From contig CM028882.1 of assembly GCA_016801885.1 (NCBI GenBank), positions 22,275,047-22,339,046 of the forward strand: a DNA stretch of 64,000 bases, given 5' to 3'. The notes beneath the pieces are model-generated. The model did no database searches. It saw nothing but the letters and a program-made list of their open reading frames with translations, and was not told the origin of the DNA. The position numbers were made by a program, and so were the translations under genes. The DNA is from Toxotes chatareus. Taxonomy: Eukaryota > Chordata > Actinopteri > Toxotidae. Positions 1 through 13,860 of this stretch are shown here, in pieces (the first letter of the stretch is position 1; each line of letters opens with the position of its first letter).

Positions 1-3000
1 AATTTTTTGACTTTTTTTTTTGACTTTTTTTGACCATTTTTATGATTTTGAGGCCTTTTTTTACTATACCTTTACTATACTATGACCATTTTTTATGACA
101 TTTTGAGGCTAAAAAATGAATTTTTGACTTTTTTTTGGCCATTTTGACGACCTTTACTATACTATGACCATTTTTATGACATTTTGAGGCTAAAATTTTT
201 TGACTTTTTTTTTGGCCGATTTTGACGCCTTTTACTATACTATGACCATTTTTATGACATTTTGAGGCTGTTTTTTTTTTTGACTTTTTTTTTTTGGCCC
301 ATTTTGACGCTTTTACTATACTATGACCATTTTATGACATTTTGAGGCTAAAAATTTTTTTTTTTTGCCCATTTTTTTTTTACTATGACCATTTTTTGAC
401 ATTTTGAGGCCTTGACTTTTTACATTTTATACTATACTATGACCATTTTTATGACATTTTGAGGCTAAAAATTTTTTTTTGACTTTTTTTGGCCGATTTT
501 GACGCCTTTACTATACTATGACCATTTTTATGACATTTTGAGGCTAAAAAACTTTTTTTTTGACTTTTTTTTTGGCCCATTTTGATATTTTTTACTATAC
601 TATGACCATTTTTATGACATTTTGAGGCTAAAAAATTTTTTTGACTTTTTTTGGCCGATTTTGACGCTTTACTTTACTATACTATGACCATTTTATGACA
701 TTTTGAGGCAAAAAAAAATTTTGACTTTTTTTGCCCATTTTGACGCCTTTACTATACTATGACCATTTTTATGACATTTTGAGGCTAAAAATTTTGACTT
801 TTTTGCCATTTTGACGCTTTTTACTATACTATGACCATTTTTATGACATTTTGAGGCTAAAATTTTTTTTGACTTTTTTTGGCCATTTTGACGCTTTTTA
901 CTATACTATGACCATTTTTATGACATTTTGAGCTAAAATTTTTTTTTTTTTTTTGGCCGATTTTTTTTTTACTATATTTTGATGACCATTTTTACTATAC
1001 TATGACTTTTTTTTTTATGACATTTTGACCATTTTAACATTTTTTTTTTTTTTTTTTTTGGCCCATTTTGACCTTTCTTTACTATACTATGACCATTTTT
1101 ATGACATTTTGAGGCTAAAAAAATTTTTTTGACTTTTTTTTTGGCCGATTTTGACTTTACTTTACTATACTATGACCATTTTATGACATTTTGAGGCTAA
1201 AAAAAAATTTTTGATTTTTTTTTGAGGCTAAAATTTTTTTTGACTTTTTTTGCCCATTTTGACGCCTTACTATGACCATTTTTATGACATTTTGAGGCTA
1301 AAATTTTTTTTTTTTTTTTTTGGCCCATTTTGACGCTTCTTTTTTACTATACTATGACCATTTTTATGACATTTTGAGGCTAAAATTTTTTTTGACTTTT
1401 TTTTGGCCCATTTTGACGCCTTTACTATACTATGACCATTTTTATGACATTTTGAGGCTAAAATTTTTTTTTTGACTTTTTTTGGCCGATTTTGACATTT
1501 TACTTTTACTATACTATGACCATTTTTATGACATTTTGAGGTAAAAAATTTTTTTGACTTTTTTTTTGGCCCGATTTTGACATTTCTTTACTATACTATG
1601 ACCATTTTTATGACATTTTGAGGCTAAAATTTTTTTTTGACTTTTTTTTGGCCGATTTTGACGCCTTTTACTATACTATGACCATTTTTATGACATTTTG
1701 AGGCTAAAAAATTTTTTTTTTTTGGCCCATTTTGACGCTCTTACTATACTATACTATGACCATTTTTATGACATTTTGAGGCTAAAAAATTTTTTTTTTT
1801 TTTTTTTGGCCATTTTTTGACGCTTTACTATACTATGACCATTTTTATGACATTTTGAGGGCTTTTTTTTTTTGACTTTTTTTGGCCGATTTTGACGCCT
1901 TTTACTATACTATGACCATTTTTATGACATTTTGAGGCTAAAAAATTTTTTTGACTTTTTTTGGCCCATTTTGACGACTTACTTTACTATACTATGACCA
2001 TTTTATGACATTTTGAAAAAAAAAAACTTTTTTTTGACATTTTGACGCTTTTTTTTTGACCATTTTTATGACATTTTGAGGCTTTTTTTTACTATTTTGA
2101 CCTTTTATTATGACATTTTTGACATTTTGAGGCTAAAAATTTTTGACTTTTTTTTTGGCCGATTTTGACGCTTACTTTACTATACTATGACCATTTTTAT
2201 GACATTTTTGAAAATTTTTTTTTGACTTTTTTTGGCCTTTTTTTTTATTTTACTATACTATGACCATTTTTATGACATTTTGATTTTTTTTGAATTTTTT
2301 TGGCCAAAAAATTTTGACGCCCATTTTACTATACTATACTATGACCATTTTATGACATTTTGAGGCTAAAAATTTTTTGACTTTTTTTTTGGCCCATTTT
2401 GACGCTTCTTTACTATACTATGACCATTTTTATGACATTTTGAGGCTAAAATTTTTTTTTTTTTTGACTTTTTTGGCCGATTTTGACGCTTACTTTACTA
2501 TACTATGACCATTTTTATGACATTTTGAGGCGTTAAAAAAATTTGACTTTTTTTTGGCCCATTTTGACGCCTTTACTATACTATGACCATTTTTATGACA
2601 TTTTGAGGCTAAAAATTTTTTGACTTTTTTTTTTGGCCGATTTTGACGCTTTTTACTATACTATGACCATTTTTATGACATTTTGAGGCTTTTTTTGACT
2701 TTTTTTGGCCGATTTTGACTTTTTTACTATGACCATTTTTTGACATTTTGAGGCTAAATTTTTTTTTGACTTTTTTGGCCGATTTTGACGCCTTTACTAT
2801 ACTATGACATTTTTATGACATTTTGAGGTTAAAAATTTTTGACTTTTTAAAAATTTTTTGACATTTTTTTTTTGGCCGATTTTGACGCTTTACTATACTA
2901 TGACCATTTTTATGACATTTTGAGGCTAAAAATTTTTTTGACTTTTTTGACCCATTTTGACGCTTTACTATACTATGACGACTTTACTATACTTTGACCA

Positions 3001-6000
3001 TTTTTATGATTTTTTTTTTTTTAAACTATACTATTTTTGATTTTTTTTGGCTAAAATTTTTTTGACTTTTTGCCGATTTTGACGCCTTTACTATACTATG
3101 ACCATTTTTTTATGACATTTTGAGGCTAAATTTTTTTTTTTTGACCATTTTTTTTGGCCGATTTTGACGCCTTTACTATACTATGACCATTTTTATGACA
3201 TTTTGAGGCTAAAAATTTTTTTTTGACTTTTTTTGGCCGATTTTGACGCCTTTTTTTACTATACTATGACCATTTTTATGACATTTTGAGGTTAAAAATT
3301 TTTTTGACTTTTTTTGCCCATTTTGACGCCTTACTATACTATGACCATTTTTATGACATTTTGAGGCTAAAAATTTTTTTGACTTTTTTTGGCCCATTTT
3401 GACGCTTTTACTTACTATATACTATGACCATTTTATGACATTTTGAGGCTAAAAATTTTTTGACTTTTTTTTTTGGCCGATTTTGACGCCTTTACTATAC
3501 TATGACCATTTTTATGACATTTTGAGGCCAAAAAAATTTTTTTTTTTTTTTTTTTGGCCCATTTTGACGCCTCTTACTATACTATGACCATTTTATGACA
3601 TTTTGAGGCTAAAATTTTTTTTGACTTTTTTTGGCCGATTTTGACGCCTTACTATACTATGACCATTTTATGACATTTTTATGAAATTTTGAGGCTTTTT
3701 GGCCCATTTTGACGCTTTACTATACTATGACCATTTTTATTTTTGAGGCTAAAAATTTTGACTTTTTTGGCCCATTTTGACACTTTTTACTATACTATGA
3801 CCATTTTTATGACATTTTGAGCTTTAAAATTTTTTTTGACTTTTTTTTGGCCGATTTTGACGCCATTTTACTATACTATGACCATTTTTATGACATTTTG
3901 AGGCTAAAAATTTTTTGACTTTTTTTGGCCCATTTTGACGCCTTTACTATACTATGACCATTTTATGACATTTTGAGGAGGCTAAAATTTTTTGACTTTT
4001 TTTGGCCGATTTTGACGCCTTTTACTATACTATGACCATTTTTATGACATTTTGAGCTAAATTTTTTTTGAAATTTTTTTGCCCATTTTGACGCCTATAC
4101 TATACTATGACCATTTTATGACATTTTGAGGCTAAAATTTTTTTTGACTTTTTTTGGCCAATTTTTTTTTTATGACCATTTTTATGATTTTGACTTTTTT
4201 TTTGACTTTTTTTTATACTATGACCATTTTTATGACATTTTTTGACATTTTTTGAGGCTTTTTTTTTGACTTTTTTTTTGGCCCATTTTGACGCTTACTT
4301 TACTATACTATGACCATTTTTATGACATTTTGAGGCTAAAAAAAATTTTTTTGACTTTTTTTGGCCCATTTTGACGCCTTACTATACTATGACCATTTTA
4401 TGACATTTTGAGGCTAAAAAATTTTTTTTGACTTTTTTTTGCCCCATTTTGACGCTTTACTATACTATACTATGACCATTTTATGACATTTTGAGGCTAA
4501 AAAATTTTTTGACTTTTTTGGCCCATTTTGACGCCTTACTATACTATGACCACCTTTTATGACATTTTTGAGGCTAAAAATTTTTTTGACTTTTTTTTTG
4601 GCCCATTTTGACGCTTACTTTACTATACTATGACCATTTTTATGACATTTTGAGGCTAAAAAATTTTTTTGACTTTTTTTGGCCCATTTTGACGCCTTAC
4701 TATACTATGACCATTTTATGACATTTTGAGGCTAAATTTTTTGACTTTTTTTTGCCCATTTTTACTATAAATTTTATGACATTTTTTTTGACTTTTTTTT
4801 TTTGGCCCATTTTGACGCTTTACTATACTATGACCATTTTTATGACATTTTGAGGCTAAAAAATTTTTTGACTTTTTTTTGGCCCATTTTGACGCTTTTT
4901 ACTATACTATGACCATTTTTATGACATTTTGAGGCTAAAAATTTTTTTTTTTGACTTTTTTGGCCCATTTTGACGCCTTTACTATACTATGACCATTTTT
5001 ATGACATTTTGAGGCTAAAAAATTTTTTGACTTTTTTGGCCCATTTTGACGCTTTACTATACTATGACCATTTTATGACATTTTGAGGCTAAAAATTTTT
5101 TTTTGACTTTTTTTTGGCCCATTTTGACGCCTTTACTATACTATGACCATTTTTATGACATTTTGAGGCCGTTTAAAAAAAACTTTTTTTTTTTTGACTT
5201 TTTTTATGACCATTTTTTGACATTTTTATTTTTTACTATACTATGACTTTATTTTATGACATTTTATGACATTTTGAGGCTTTTTTTTGACTTTTTTTGG
5301 CCCATTTTGACGCTTTTACTATACTATGACCATTTTTATGACATTTTGAGGCAAAAAAAATTTTTTGACTTTTTTTGGCCCATTTTGACGCCTTTACTAT
5401 ACTATGACCATTTTTATGACATTTTGAGGTAAAAATTTTTTTTTTTTGACATTTTTTTTTTTTGGCCCATTTTGACGCTTACTACTATACTATGACCATT
5501 TTTATGACATTTTGAGGGCTAAAATTTTTTTTTGACTTTTTTTTGGCCCATTTTGACGCCTTTACTATACTATGACCATTTTTATGACATTTTGAGGCTA
5601 AAAAAATTTTTTGACTTTTTTTTGGCCCATTTTGACGCTTTTACTATACTATGACCATTTTATGACATTTTGAGGCTAAAAAATTTTTGACTTTTTTTTG
5701 GCCCATTTTGACGCTTCTTTACTATACTATGACCATTTTTATGACATTTTGAGGCTAAAAAAACTTTTTTTTTTTGACTTTTTTTGGCCGATTTTGACGC
5801 CTTTACTACTACTATGACCATTTTTATGACATTTTTGAGCTAAAAAATTTTTTGACTTTTTTTGGCCGATTTTGACGCCTTTACTATACTATGACCATTT
5901 TTATGACATTTTGAGGCTAAAAAAAATTTTTTTGACTTTTTTGGCCCATTTTTTTGGCTTTACTATTTTACTATGACCATTTTTATGACATTTGATACTG

Positions 6001-9000
6001 AATTTTTTTGATGACATTTTGAGGCTTACTATACTATGACCATTTTTATGACATTTTTTTAAAAAATTTTTTTTTTTTGGCCCATTTTGACTTTTTACTA
6101 TACTATGACTTTTTTATGACATTTTGAGGCATTTTGAAAAAATTTTTTTGACTTTTTTTGGCCCATTTTGACGCCTTTACTATACTATGACCATTTTATG
6201 ACATTTTGAGGCTAAAAAATTTTTTTGACTTTTTGGCCCATTTTGACGCTTTTACTATACTATGACCATTTTTATGACATTTTGAGGCTAAAAAACTTTT
6301 TTTTTGCCGATTTTTTTGGCATTTTTATGACATTTTTTTGACGCCCATTTGACTATACTATGACCATTTTTATGACATTTTGAGGCTAAAAAATTTTTTT
6401 GACTTTTTTTTGGCCCATTTTGACGCTTTACTATACTATGACCATTTTTATGACATTTTGAGGCTAAATTTTTTTTGACTTTTTTTTTGGCCCATTTTGA
6501 CGCCTTTTACTATACTATGACCATTTTATGACATTTTGAGGCTAAAATTTTTTGACTTTTTTTTTGGCCCATTTTGACGCCTTTACTATACTATGACCAT
6601 TTTTATGACATTTTTTGAGGCTAAAATTTTTTTGACTTTTTTTTGGCCCATTTTGACGCCTTTACTATACTATGACCATTTTTATGACATTTTGAGGCTA
6701 AAAATTTTTTTTGACTTTTTTTGCCCATTTTTTTTTATGACCATTTTATGACCATTTATGACATTTTAAAAAAATTTTTGATTTTTTGGCCTTACTATAC
6801 TATGACCATTTTTTGACATTTTTTTTTTTTTTTTTTTTGACCCATTTTGACGCTTTACTATACTATGACCATTTTTATGACATTTTGAGGCTAAAAAATT
6901 TTTTGACTTTTTTGGCCATTTTGACGCCTTACTATACTATGACCATTTTATGACATTTGAGGCTATAAAAAATTTTTGATTTTTTTTTGGCCCATTTTGA
7001 TTTTTTTTACTATACTATGACCATTTTTATGACATTTTGAGGCTAAAAATTTTTTTGACTTTTTTTGGCCCATTTTGACGCCTTACTATACTATGACCAT
7101 TTTTATGACATTTTGAGGTAAAAAATTTTTTTGACTTTTTTTGCCCATTTTGACGCCTTACTATACTATGACCATTTTTATGACATTTTGAGGCTAAAAA
7201 TTTTTTTTTTTGACTTTTTTGGCCCATTTTTGACGCTTTTGACTTTACTATACTATGACCATTTTTATGACATTTTGAGGCTAAAATTTTTTGACTTTTT
7301 TTTGGCCCATTTTGACGCTTTACTATACTATGACCATTTTTATGACATTTTGAGGCTAAAAATTTTTTGACTTTTTTGGCCGCCCATTTTGACGCCTTAC
7401 TATACTATGACCATTTTTATGACATTTTGAGGCTAAAAAAATTTTTGACTTTTTTTTTTGGCCATTTTTTGACGCCTTTTACTATACTATGACCATTTTA
7501 TGACATTTTGAGGCTAAAAAAATTTTTTGACTTTTTTTTGCCGATTTTTGACTTATACTATACTATGACCATTTTATGACATTTTATGACACTTTTTTTT
7601 TGAGGCCAGATTTTTTAAAACTTTTTTGACCATTTTATGACATTTTTGGCCCATTTTGACGCCCATTTTACTATACTATGACCATTTTTATGACATTTTG
7701 AGGCTAAAAAAAATTTTTTTTGACTTTTTTTGGCCCATTTTGACGCCTTTACTATACTATGACCATTTTTATGACATTTTGAGTTAAAAAAATTTTTTTT
7801 TTTTTTTGGCCCATTTTGACGCCTTTACTATACTATGACCATTTTTATGACATTTTGAGGCTAAAAATTTTTTTTGACTTTTTTTGGCCCATTTTGACGC
7901 CTTTACTATACTATGACCATTTTTATGACATTTTGAGGCTAAAATTTTTTTTTTTGACTTTTTTTGCCCATTTTTTTTTTTACTTTACTATACTATGACC
8001 ATTTTTATGACATTTTGAGGCTAAATTTTTTTTTTGACTTTTTTTGGCCCATTTTGACGCCTTTACTATACTATGACCATTTTTATGACATTTTGAGGCC
8101 GTTTTTTTTTTGACTTTTTTGGCCCATTTTGACGCTTTTTATACTATGACCATTTTATGACATTTTTTAAAAAATTTTTTACTTTTTTGGCCCATTTTTT
8201 GACTATACTAAATTTTTTTTTTTTTTTTTTTTTTTCCATTTTGACGCCTTTACTATACTATGACCATTTTTATGACATTTTGAGGCTAAAAATTTTTTTT
8301 GACTTTTTTTTTGGCCCATTTTGACGCCTTACTTACTATACTATGACCATTTTTATGACATTTTGAGGCTAAAAAATTTTTTGACTTTTTTTTGGCCCAT
8401 TTTGACCTTTACTATACTATGACCATTTTTATGACATTTTGAGCTAAAATTTTTTGACTTTTTTTTTTTGACTTTTTTTTGGCCCATTTTGACGCCTTAC
8501 TTTACTATACTATGACCATTTTTATGACATTTTGAGGCTAAAAAATTTTTTTGACTTTTTTTTTGCCCATTTTGACGCCTTATTATACTATGACCATTTT
8601 TATGACATTTTGAGGCTAAAAAAATTTTTTGACTTTTTTTGGCCCATTTTGACGCCTTACTATACTATGACCATTTTTATGACATTTTGAGGATAAAATT
8701 TTTTTTGACTTTTTTTCCCCTTTTTGACGCCTTACTATACTATGACCATTTTATGACATTTTGAGGAAAATTTTTTTATGACATTTTGAGGCCTTTACTA
8801 TAAAATTTTTTGACATTTTTGCTAAAAAAATTTTTTTGACTTTTTGCCCATTTTGACGCCTTACTATACTATGACCATTTTATGACATTTTGAGGCTAAA
8901 ATTTTTTTTGACTTTTTTTTTTTTTGACTTTTTTTTGGCCCATTTTGACGCCTTTACTATACTATGACCATTTTTATGACATTTTGAGGCTTTTTTTTTT

Positions 9001-12000
9001 TTGACTTTTTTTGGCCCATTTTGACTTTACCTTACTATACTATGACCATTTTTATGACATTTTGAGGCTTTTTTTTTTTTTTTTTTTTTTTGGCCCATTT
9101 TGACGCTTTTTACTATACTATGACCATTTTTATGACATTTTGAGGAAAAAAAATTTTTTGACTTTTTTTTGCCCATTGACGCCTTACTATACTATACTAT
9201 GACATTTTTTATGACATTTTGACTTTTTTTTTTTTTTTTTACTATACTTTTTTGGCCCATTTTGACTAAAAAAATTTTTTACTATACTATGACCATTTTA
9301 TGACATTTTTTGAGGCTAAAAAATTTTTTTGACTTTTTTTTGGCCCATTTTGACGCCTTTACTATACTATGACCATTTTTATGACATTTTGAGGCTAAAA
9401 ATTTTTTTTTTTTTTTTTGCCCATTTGATACTTACTATACTATGACCATTTTGACCATTTTTATGACATTTTGAGGCTTAAAAATTTTTGACTTTTTTTT
9501 GGCCCATTTTGACGCCCATTTTACTATACTATACTATGACCATTTTATGACATTTTGAGGCTTGTTTTTTTTTTTTTGACTTTTTTTTGCCCATTTTGAC
9601 GCCTTTACTATACTATGACCATTTTTATGACATTTTGAGGCTAAAAATTTTTTGACTTTTTTTTTGGCCCATTTTGATTTTTTACTATACTATGACCATT
9701 TTTATGACATTTTGAGGCTAAAAAATTTTTTTTGACTTTTTTTGCCCATTTTTGACTTACTATACTTACTACTATGACCATTTTATGACATTTTGAGGCT
9801 TTTTTTTTGACTTTTTTGCCGATTTTGACGCTTACTTTACTATACTATGACCATTTTATGACATTTTGAGAAAAAAAATTTTTTTTTTTTTTTTTTTTGG
9901 CCCATTTGACGCCTTTACTATACTATGACCATTTTATGACATTTTGAGGCCGTTTTTTTTTTGACTTTTTTTGGCCCATTTTGACGCCTTTACTATACTA
10001 TGACCATTTTTATGACATTTTGAGGCTAAAAAAATTTTTTTGACTTTTTTTGGCCCATTTTGACGCCTTTACTATACTATGACCATTTTTATGACATTTT
10101 GAGGCTAAAAATTTTTTTTTTTTTTTTTTGGCCCATTTTGACGCTTCTTTACTATACTATGACCATTTTATGACATTTTGAGGCTAAAATTTTTTTTGAC
10201 TTTTTTTTGGCCCATTTTGACGCCTTTACTATACTATGACCATTTTATGACATTTTGAGGCTAAAAATTTTTTTTTTTTTGACTTTTTTGGCCCATTTTG
10301 ACGCATTTTTTATACTATACTATGACTTTTTTTATGACATTTTGAGGCTAAAAATTTTTTGACTTTTTTTGGCCGACTTTTTTTGCCCACTTTTACTATA
10401 CTATGACCATTTTTATGACATTTTGAGGCTAAAAATTTTTTGACTTTTTTTTTTGGCCCATTTTGACGCTTTACTATACTATGACCATTTTATGACATTT
10501 TGAGGCCGTTTTTTTTTGACTTTTTTTTTTGGCCCATTTTGACGCCTTTACTATACTATGACCATTTTATGACATTTTGAGGCTAAAATTTTTTTGACTT
10601 TTTTTGGCCCATTTTGACGCTTACTTACTATACTATGACCATTTTTATGACATTTTGAGGCTAAAATTTTTTGACTTTTTTGGCCCATTTTGACGCCTTA
10701 CTATACTATGACCATTTTTATGACATTTTGAGGCTAAAATTTTTTGACTTTTTTGGCCCATTTTGACGCTTACTTTACTATACTATACTTTGACCATTTT
10801 TTATGACATTTTGAGGACCATTTTTAAAAATTTTGAATTTTTTTTTGGCCCATTTTGACGCCTTTACTATACTATGACCATTTTTATGACATTTTGAGGC
10901 TAAAAATTTTTTGACTTTTTTTGGCCCATTTTGACGCCTTTACTATACTATGACCATTTTTATGACATTTTGAGGCTGTTTTTTTTTTTTTTTTTTTTTT
11001 TTGGCCCATTTTGACGCCTTTTACTTACTATACTATGACCATTTTTATGACATTTTGAGGATAAAATTTTTTTTGACTTTTTTTTTTGCCCATTTTGACT
11101 ATGACCTTTTTATACATTATACTATGACCATTTTATGACATTTTTGAGGCTAAAAAATTTTTTGACTTTTTTTGGCCCATTTTTTGACTTTTTTTACTTT
11201 ACTATGACCATTTTATGACATTTTGAGGCTAAAAATTTTTTTTTGACTTTTTTTGGCCCATTTTGACGCCTTACTATACTATGACCATTTTTATGACATT
11301 TTGAGGAAAAAAATTTTTTGACTTTTTTTTTGGCCCATTTTTTGACGCCTTTACTATACTATGACCATTTTTATGACATTTTGAGGTAAAAATTTTTTTT
11401 TGACTTTTTTTTGCCCATTTTGACGCGCTTTACTATACTATGACCATTTTATGACATTTTGAGGATTTTTAATGAATTTTTTTTTGATTTTTTTTTTTGC
11501 CCATTTTGACGCTTTTACTATACTAGACCATTTTTATGACATTTTGAGGCTAAAATTTTTTTGACTTTTTTTTTGGCCCATTTTGACGCTTTTACTATAC
11601 TATGACCATTTTTATGACATTTTGAGGCTAAAAAATTTTTGACTTTTTTTTGGCCCATTTTGACGCCTTTTTACTATACTATGACCATTTTTATGACATT
11701 TTGAGGCTAAAAAAAATTTTTTGACTTTTTTTGCCCATTTTGACATTTTGACGCCTTACTATACTATGACCATTTTATGACATTTTGAGGATAAAATATT
11801 TTTTGACTTTTTTTGCCCATTTTGACGCCTTACTATACTATGACCATTTTTATGACATTTTGAGGATAAAATTTTTTTTGACTTTTTTTCCCCTTTTTGA
11901 CGCCTTACTATACTATGACCATTTTTATGACATTTTGAGGCTAAAATTTTTTTGACTTTTTTTGGCCCATTTTGACGCCTTACTATACTATGACCATTTT

Positions 12001-13253
12001 TATGACATTTTGAGGCTAAAAATTTTTTGGACTTTTTTTGGCCCATTTTGACGCCTTACTATACTATGACCATTTTTATGACATTTTGAGCTAAAAAATT
12101 TTTTTGACTTTTTTTGGCCCATTTTGACGCCTTACTATACTATGACCATTTTTATGACATTTTGAGGCTAAAATTTTTTTTTGACTTTTTTGGCCCATTT
12201 TGACGCCTTACTATACTATGACCATTTTTATGACATTTTGAGGCTAAAAAAAAATTTGACTTTTTTTTGGCCCATTTTGACGCCTTACTATACTATGACC
12301 ATTTTTATGACATTTTGAGGCTAAAATTTTTTTGACTTTTTTTTGGCCCATTTTGACGCCTTTACTATACTATGACCATTTTTATGACATTTTGAGGCTA
12401 AAAATTTTTGACTTTTTTTTTGCCCATTTTGACGCCTTTTACTATACTATGACCATTTTTATGACATTTTGAGGCTAAAAATTTTTTTGACTTTTTTGGC
12501 CCATTTTGACGCTTTTACTATACTATACTATGACCATTTTATGACATTTTGAGGCTAAAAAATTTTTGACATTTTTTTTTGCCCATTTTGACGCCTTTTA
12601 CTATACTATGACCATTTTATGACATTTTGAGGCTAAAAATTTTTTGACTTTTTTTTGGCCCATTTTGACGCCTTACTATACTATGACCATTTTTATGACA
12701 TTTTGAGGCTAAAATTTTTTTTGACTTTTTTTTGGCCCATTTTGATACCTTACTATACTATGACCATTTTTATGACATTTTGAGGCTAAAAAATTTTTTG
12801 ACTTTTTTTGGCCCATTTTGACGCCTTACTATACTATGACCATTTTTATGACATTTTGAGGCTAAAAATTTTTTTGACTTTTTTTGGCCCATTTTTTGAC
12901 CTTACTATACTATACTATGACCATTTTTATGACATTTTGAGGCTAAAAATTTTTTTTGAGGCTAAAATTTTTTTTTTTTTGCCCATTTTGACGCCTTACT
13001 ATACTATGACCATTTTTATGACATTTTGAGACCGCTAAAAAAATTTTTTTTTTTGGCCCATTTTGACGCCTTACTATACTATGACCATTTTATGACATTT
13101 TGAGGCTAAAAAAAAAATTTGACTTTTTTTTGGCCCATTTTGACGTCTTACTATACTATGACCATTTTATGACATTTTGAGGCTAAGGTTTAAAATTTTT
13201 TGACTTTTTTTGGCCCATTTTGGCCTTACTATACTATGACCATTTTATGACAT
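1..13253. repeat. T-rich tandem satellite, unit about 76-77 bp, about 170 copies
   Basis: The whole stretch is a head-to-tail array with one orientation. On the plus strand a unit reads, in pieces: TTTACTATACTATGACC, ATTTTTATGACATTTTGAGG, CTAAAAATTTTTTTGAC, TTTTTTTGGCCCATTTTG, ACGCC. Successive ACGCC-TTTACTATAC junctions near 7741, 7818 and 7893 give the period. The first 40 or so bases are almost invariant; the T-rich remainder varies greatly in length. Within the unit, TATGACCATTTT and TATGACATTTTG are related, as are repeated TTTTGAC words, so the unit may have grown from a shorter 12-15 bp motif. Short minus-strand ORFs with a repeating SKCHKNGHSIVRRQ peptide are by-products of the period. 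No unrelated insertion is visible. The array is open at the left edge, so its full length is unknown. I do not recognise the family. Confidence 0.97.
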
Positions 13254-13500
13254 CAGAATCAGATTTATGACCGCCAAGATTTTTTCTGAACAGTGGCGTA
13301 CCCACACATACAAGGTCTTTTTTCCCGGCAGTTGTTGTCTCTCTAGTCATTTCAGCAAACATCATTAAAAAAACAAGGTAACAAATCTATAAACAAGGTA
13401 ACAAATGTATAAATATACAAATATGCAATAAAGTGCAGTATGAACATGAAATGGGTACCAGTCCAGTAGTGAGTGGTGCAATAAAAGGGTTAAAAGATAA
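13254..13500. mobile_element. Degraded dispersed repeat flanking the satellite
   Basis: The sequence starts cagaatcagatttatgac, continues with cacacatacaaggtc and cggcagttgttgtctctc, and ends near a tgcaataaagtgcagta motif. It resembles the common fish repeat that begins CAGAATCAG and carries 'tttattggccaag ... acatacaaggaatttg'; a clearer copy lies at 32354-32480. It also holds a short internal direct repeat (acaaggtaacaaat, twice, 13372-13407). It is a fragment without coding capacity, and its class (LINE or SINE derived) is not resolved. It abuts the last satellite unit with no spacer. Confidence 0.5.
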
Positions 13501-13552
13501 ATAAAATAAATATAAAAATACAATAAGAAATAAAATAAAATAAAATAAAATA
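13497..13552. repeat. AT-rich (TAAAA)n-like simple repeat
   Basis: An imperfect run of TAAA and TAAAA words ends in five tandem TAAAA units. It sits at the end of the dispersed-repeat fragment and may be its expanded A-rich tail. Confidence 0.7.
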
Positions 13553-13860
13553 TGCAAGTTAGCTGTTAACTGTTACTATTCAGTAGAGTGACTGCTGTGA
13601 TGGGAAGAAGCTGTTCTTTCATGGTGTCTGCAAGTATACATTTTCAATGCTTTGATCAGCTGAAATAAAACTCCTGTTTACCTCTGCTGTACTGGGGTGG
13701 TGGCAGGTGTCTGAACAACAGATATCTCAAACTGACTTAAAGCACACAACTATCTGCATAGCTGGATATCAGTAAAGCTAAGTGAGAGAACTGACCCTTT
13801 GATGTTATTTTGTGTTCCACATCGTCACACCATGAGACTTAATGCTCCCTTCACTTTCAG

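Noticed and set aside
3209..13029. Several ORFs of 60-95 codons in the satellite, with a repeating SKCHKNGHSIVRRQ peptide or its plus-strand counterpart DHFYDILRLK
   Set aside because: The ORFs follow the tandem period, exist on both strands and end wherever a T-run changes length; no promoter or splice context.
1..13253. CRISPR-like appearance of a conserved repeat alternating with variable segments
   Set aside because: The variable part is only T-rich length variation, not unique spacers, and the window is vertebrate.
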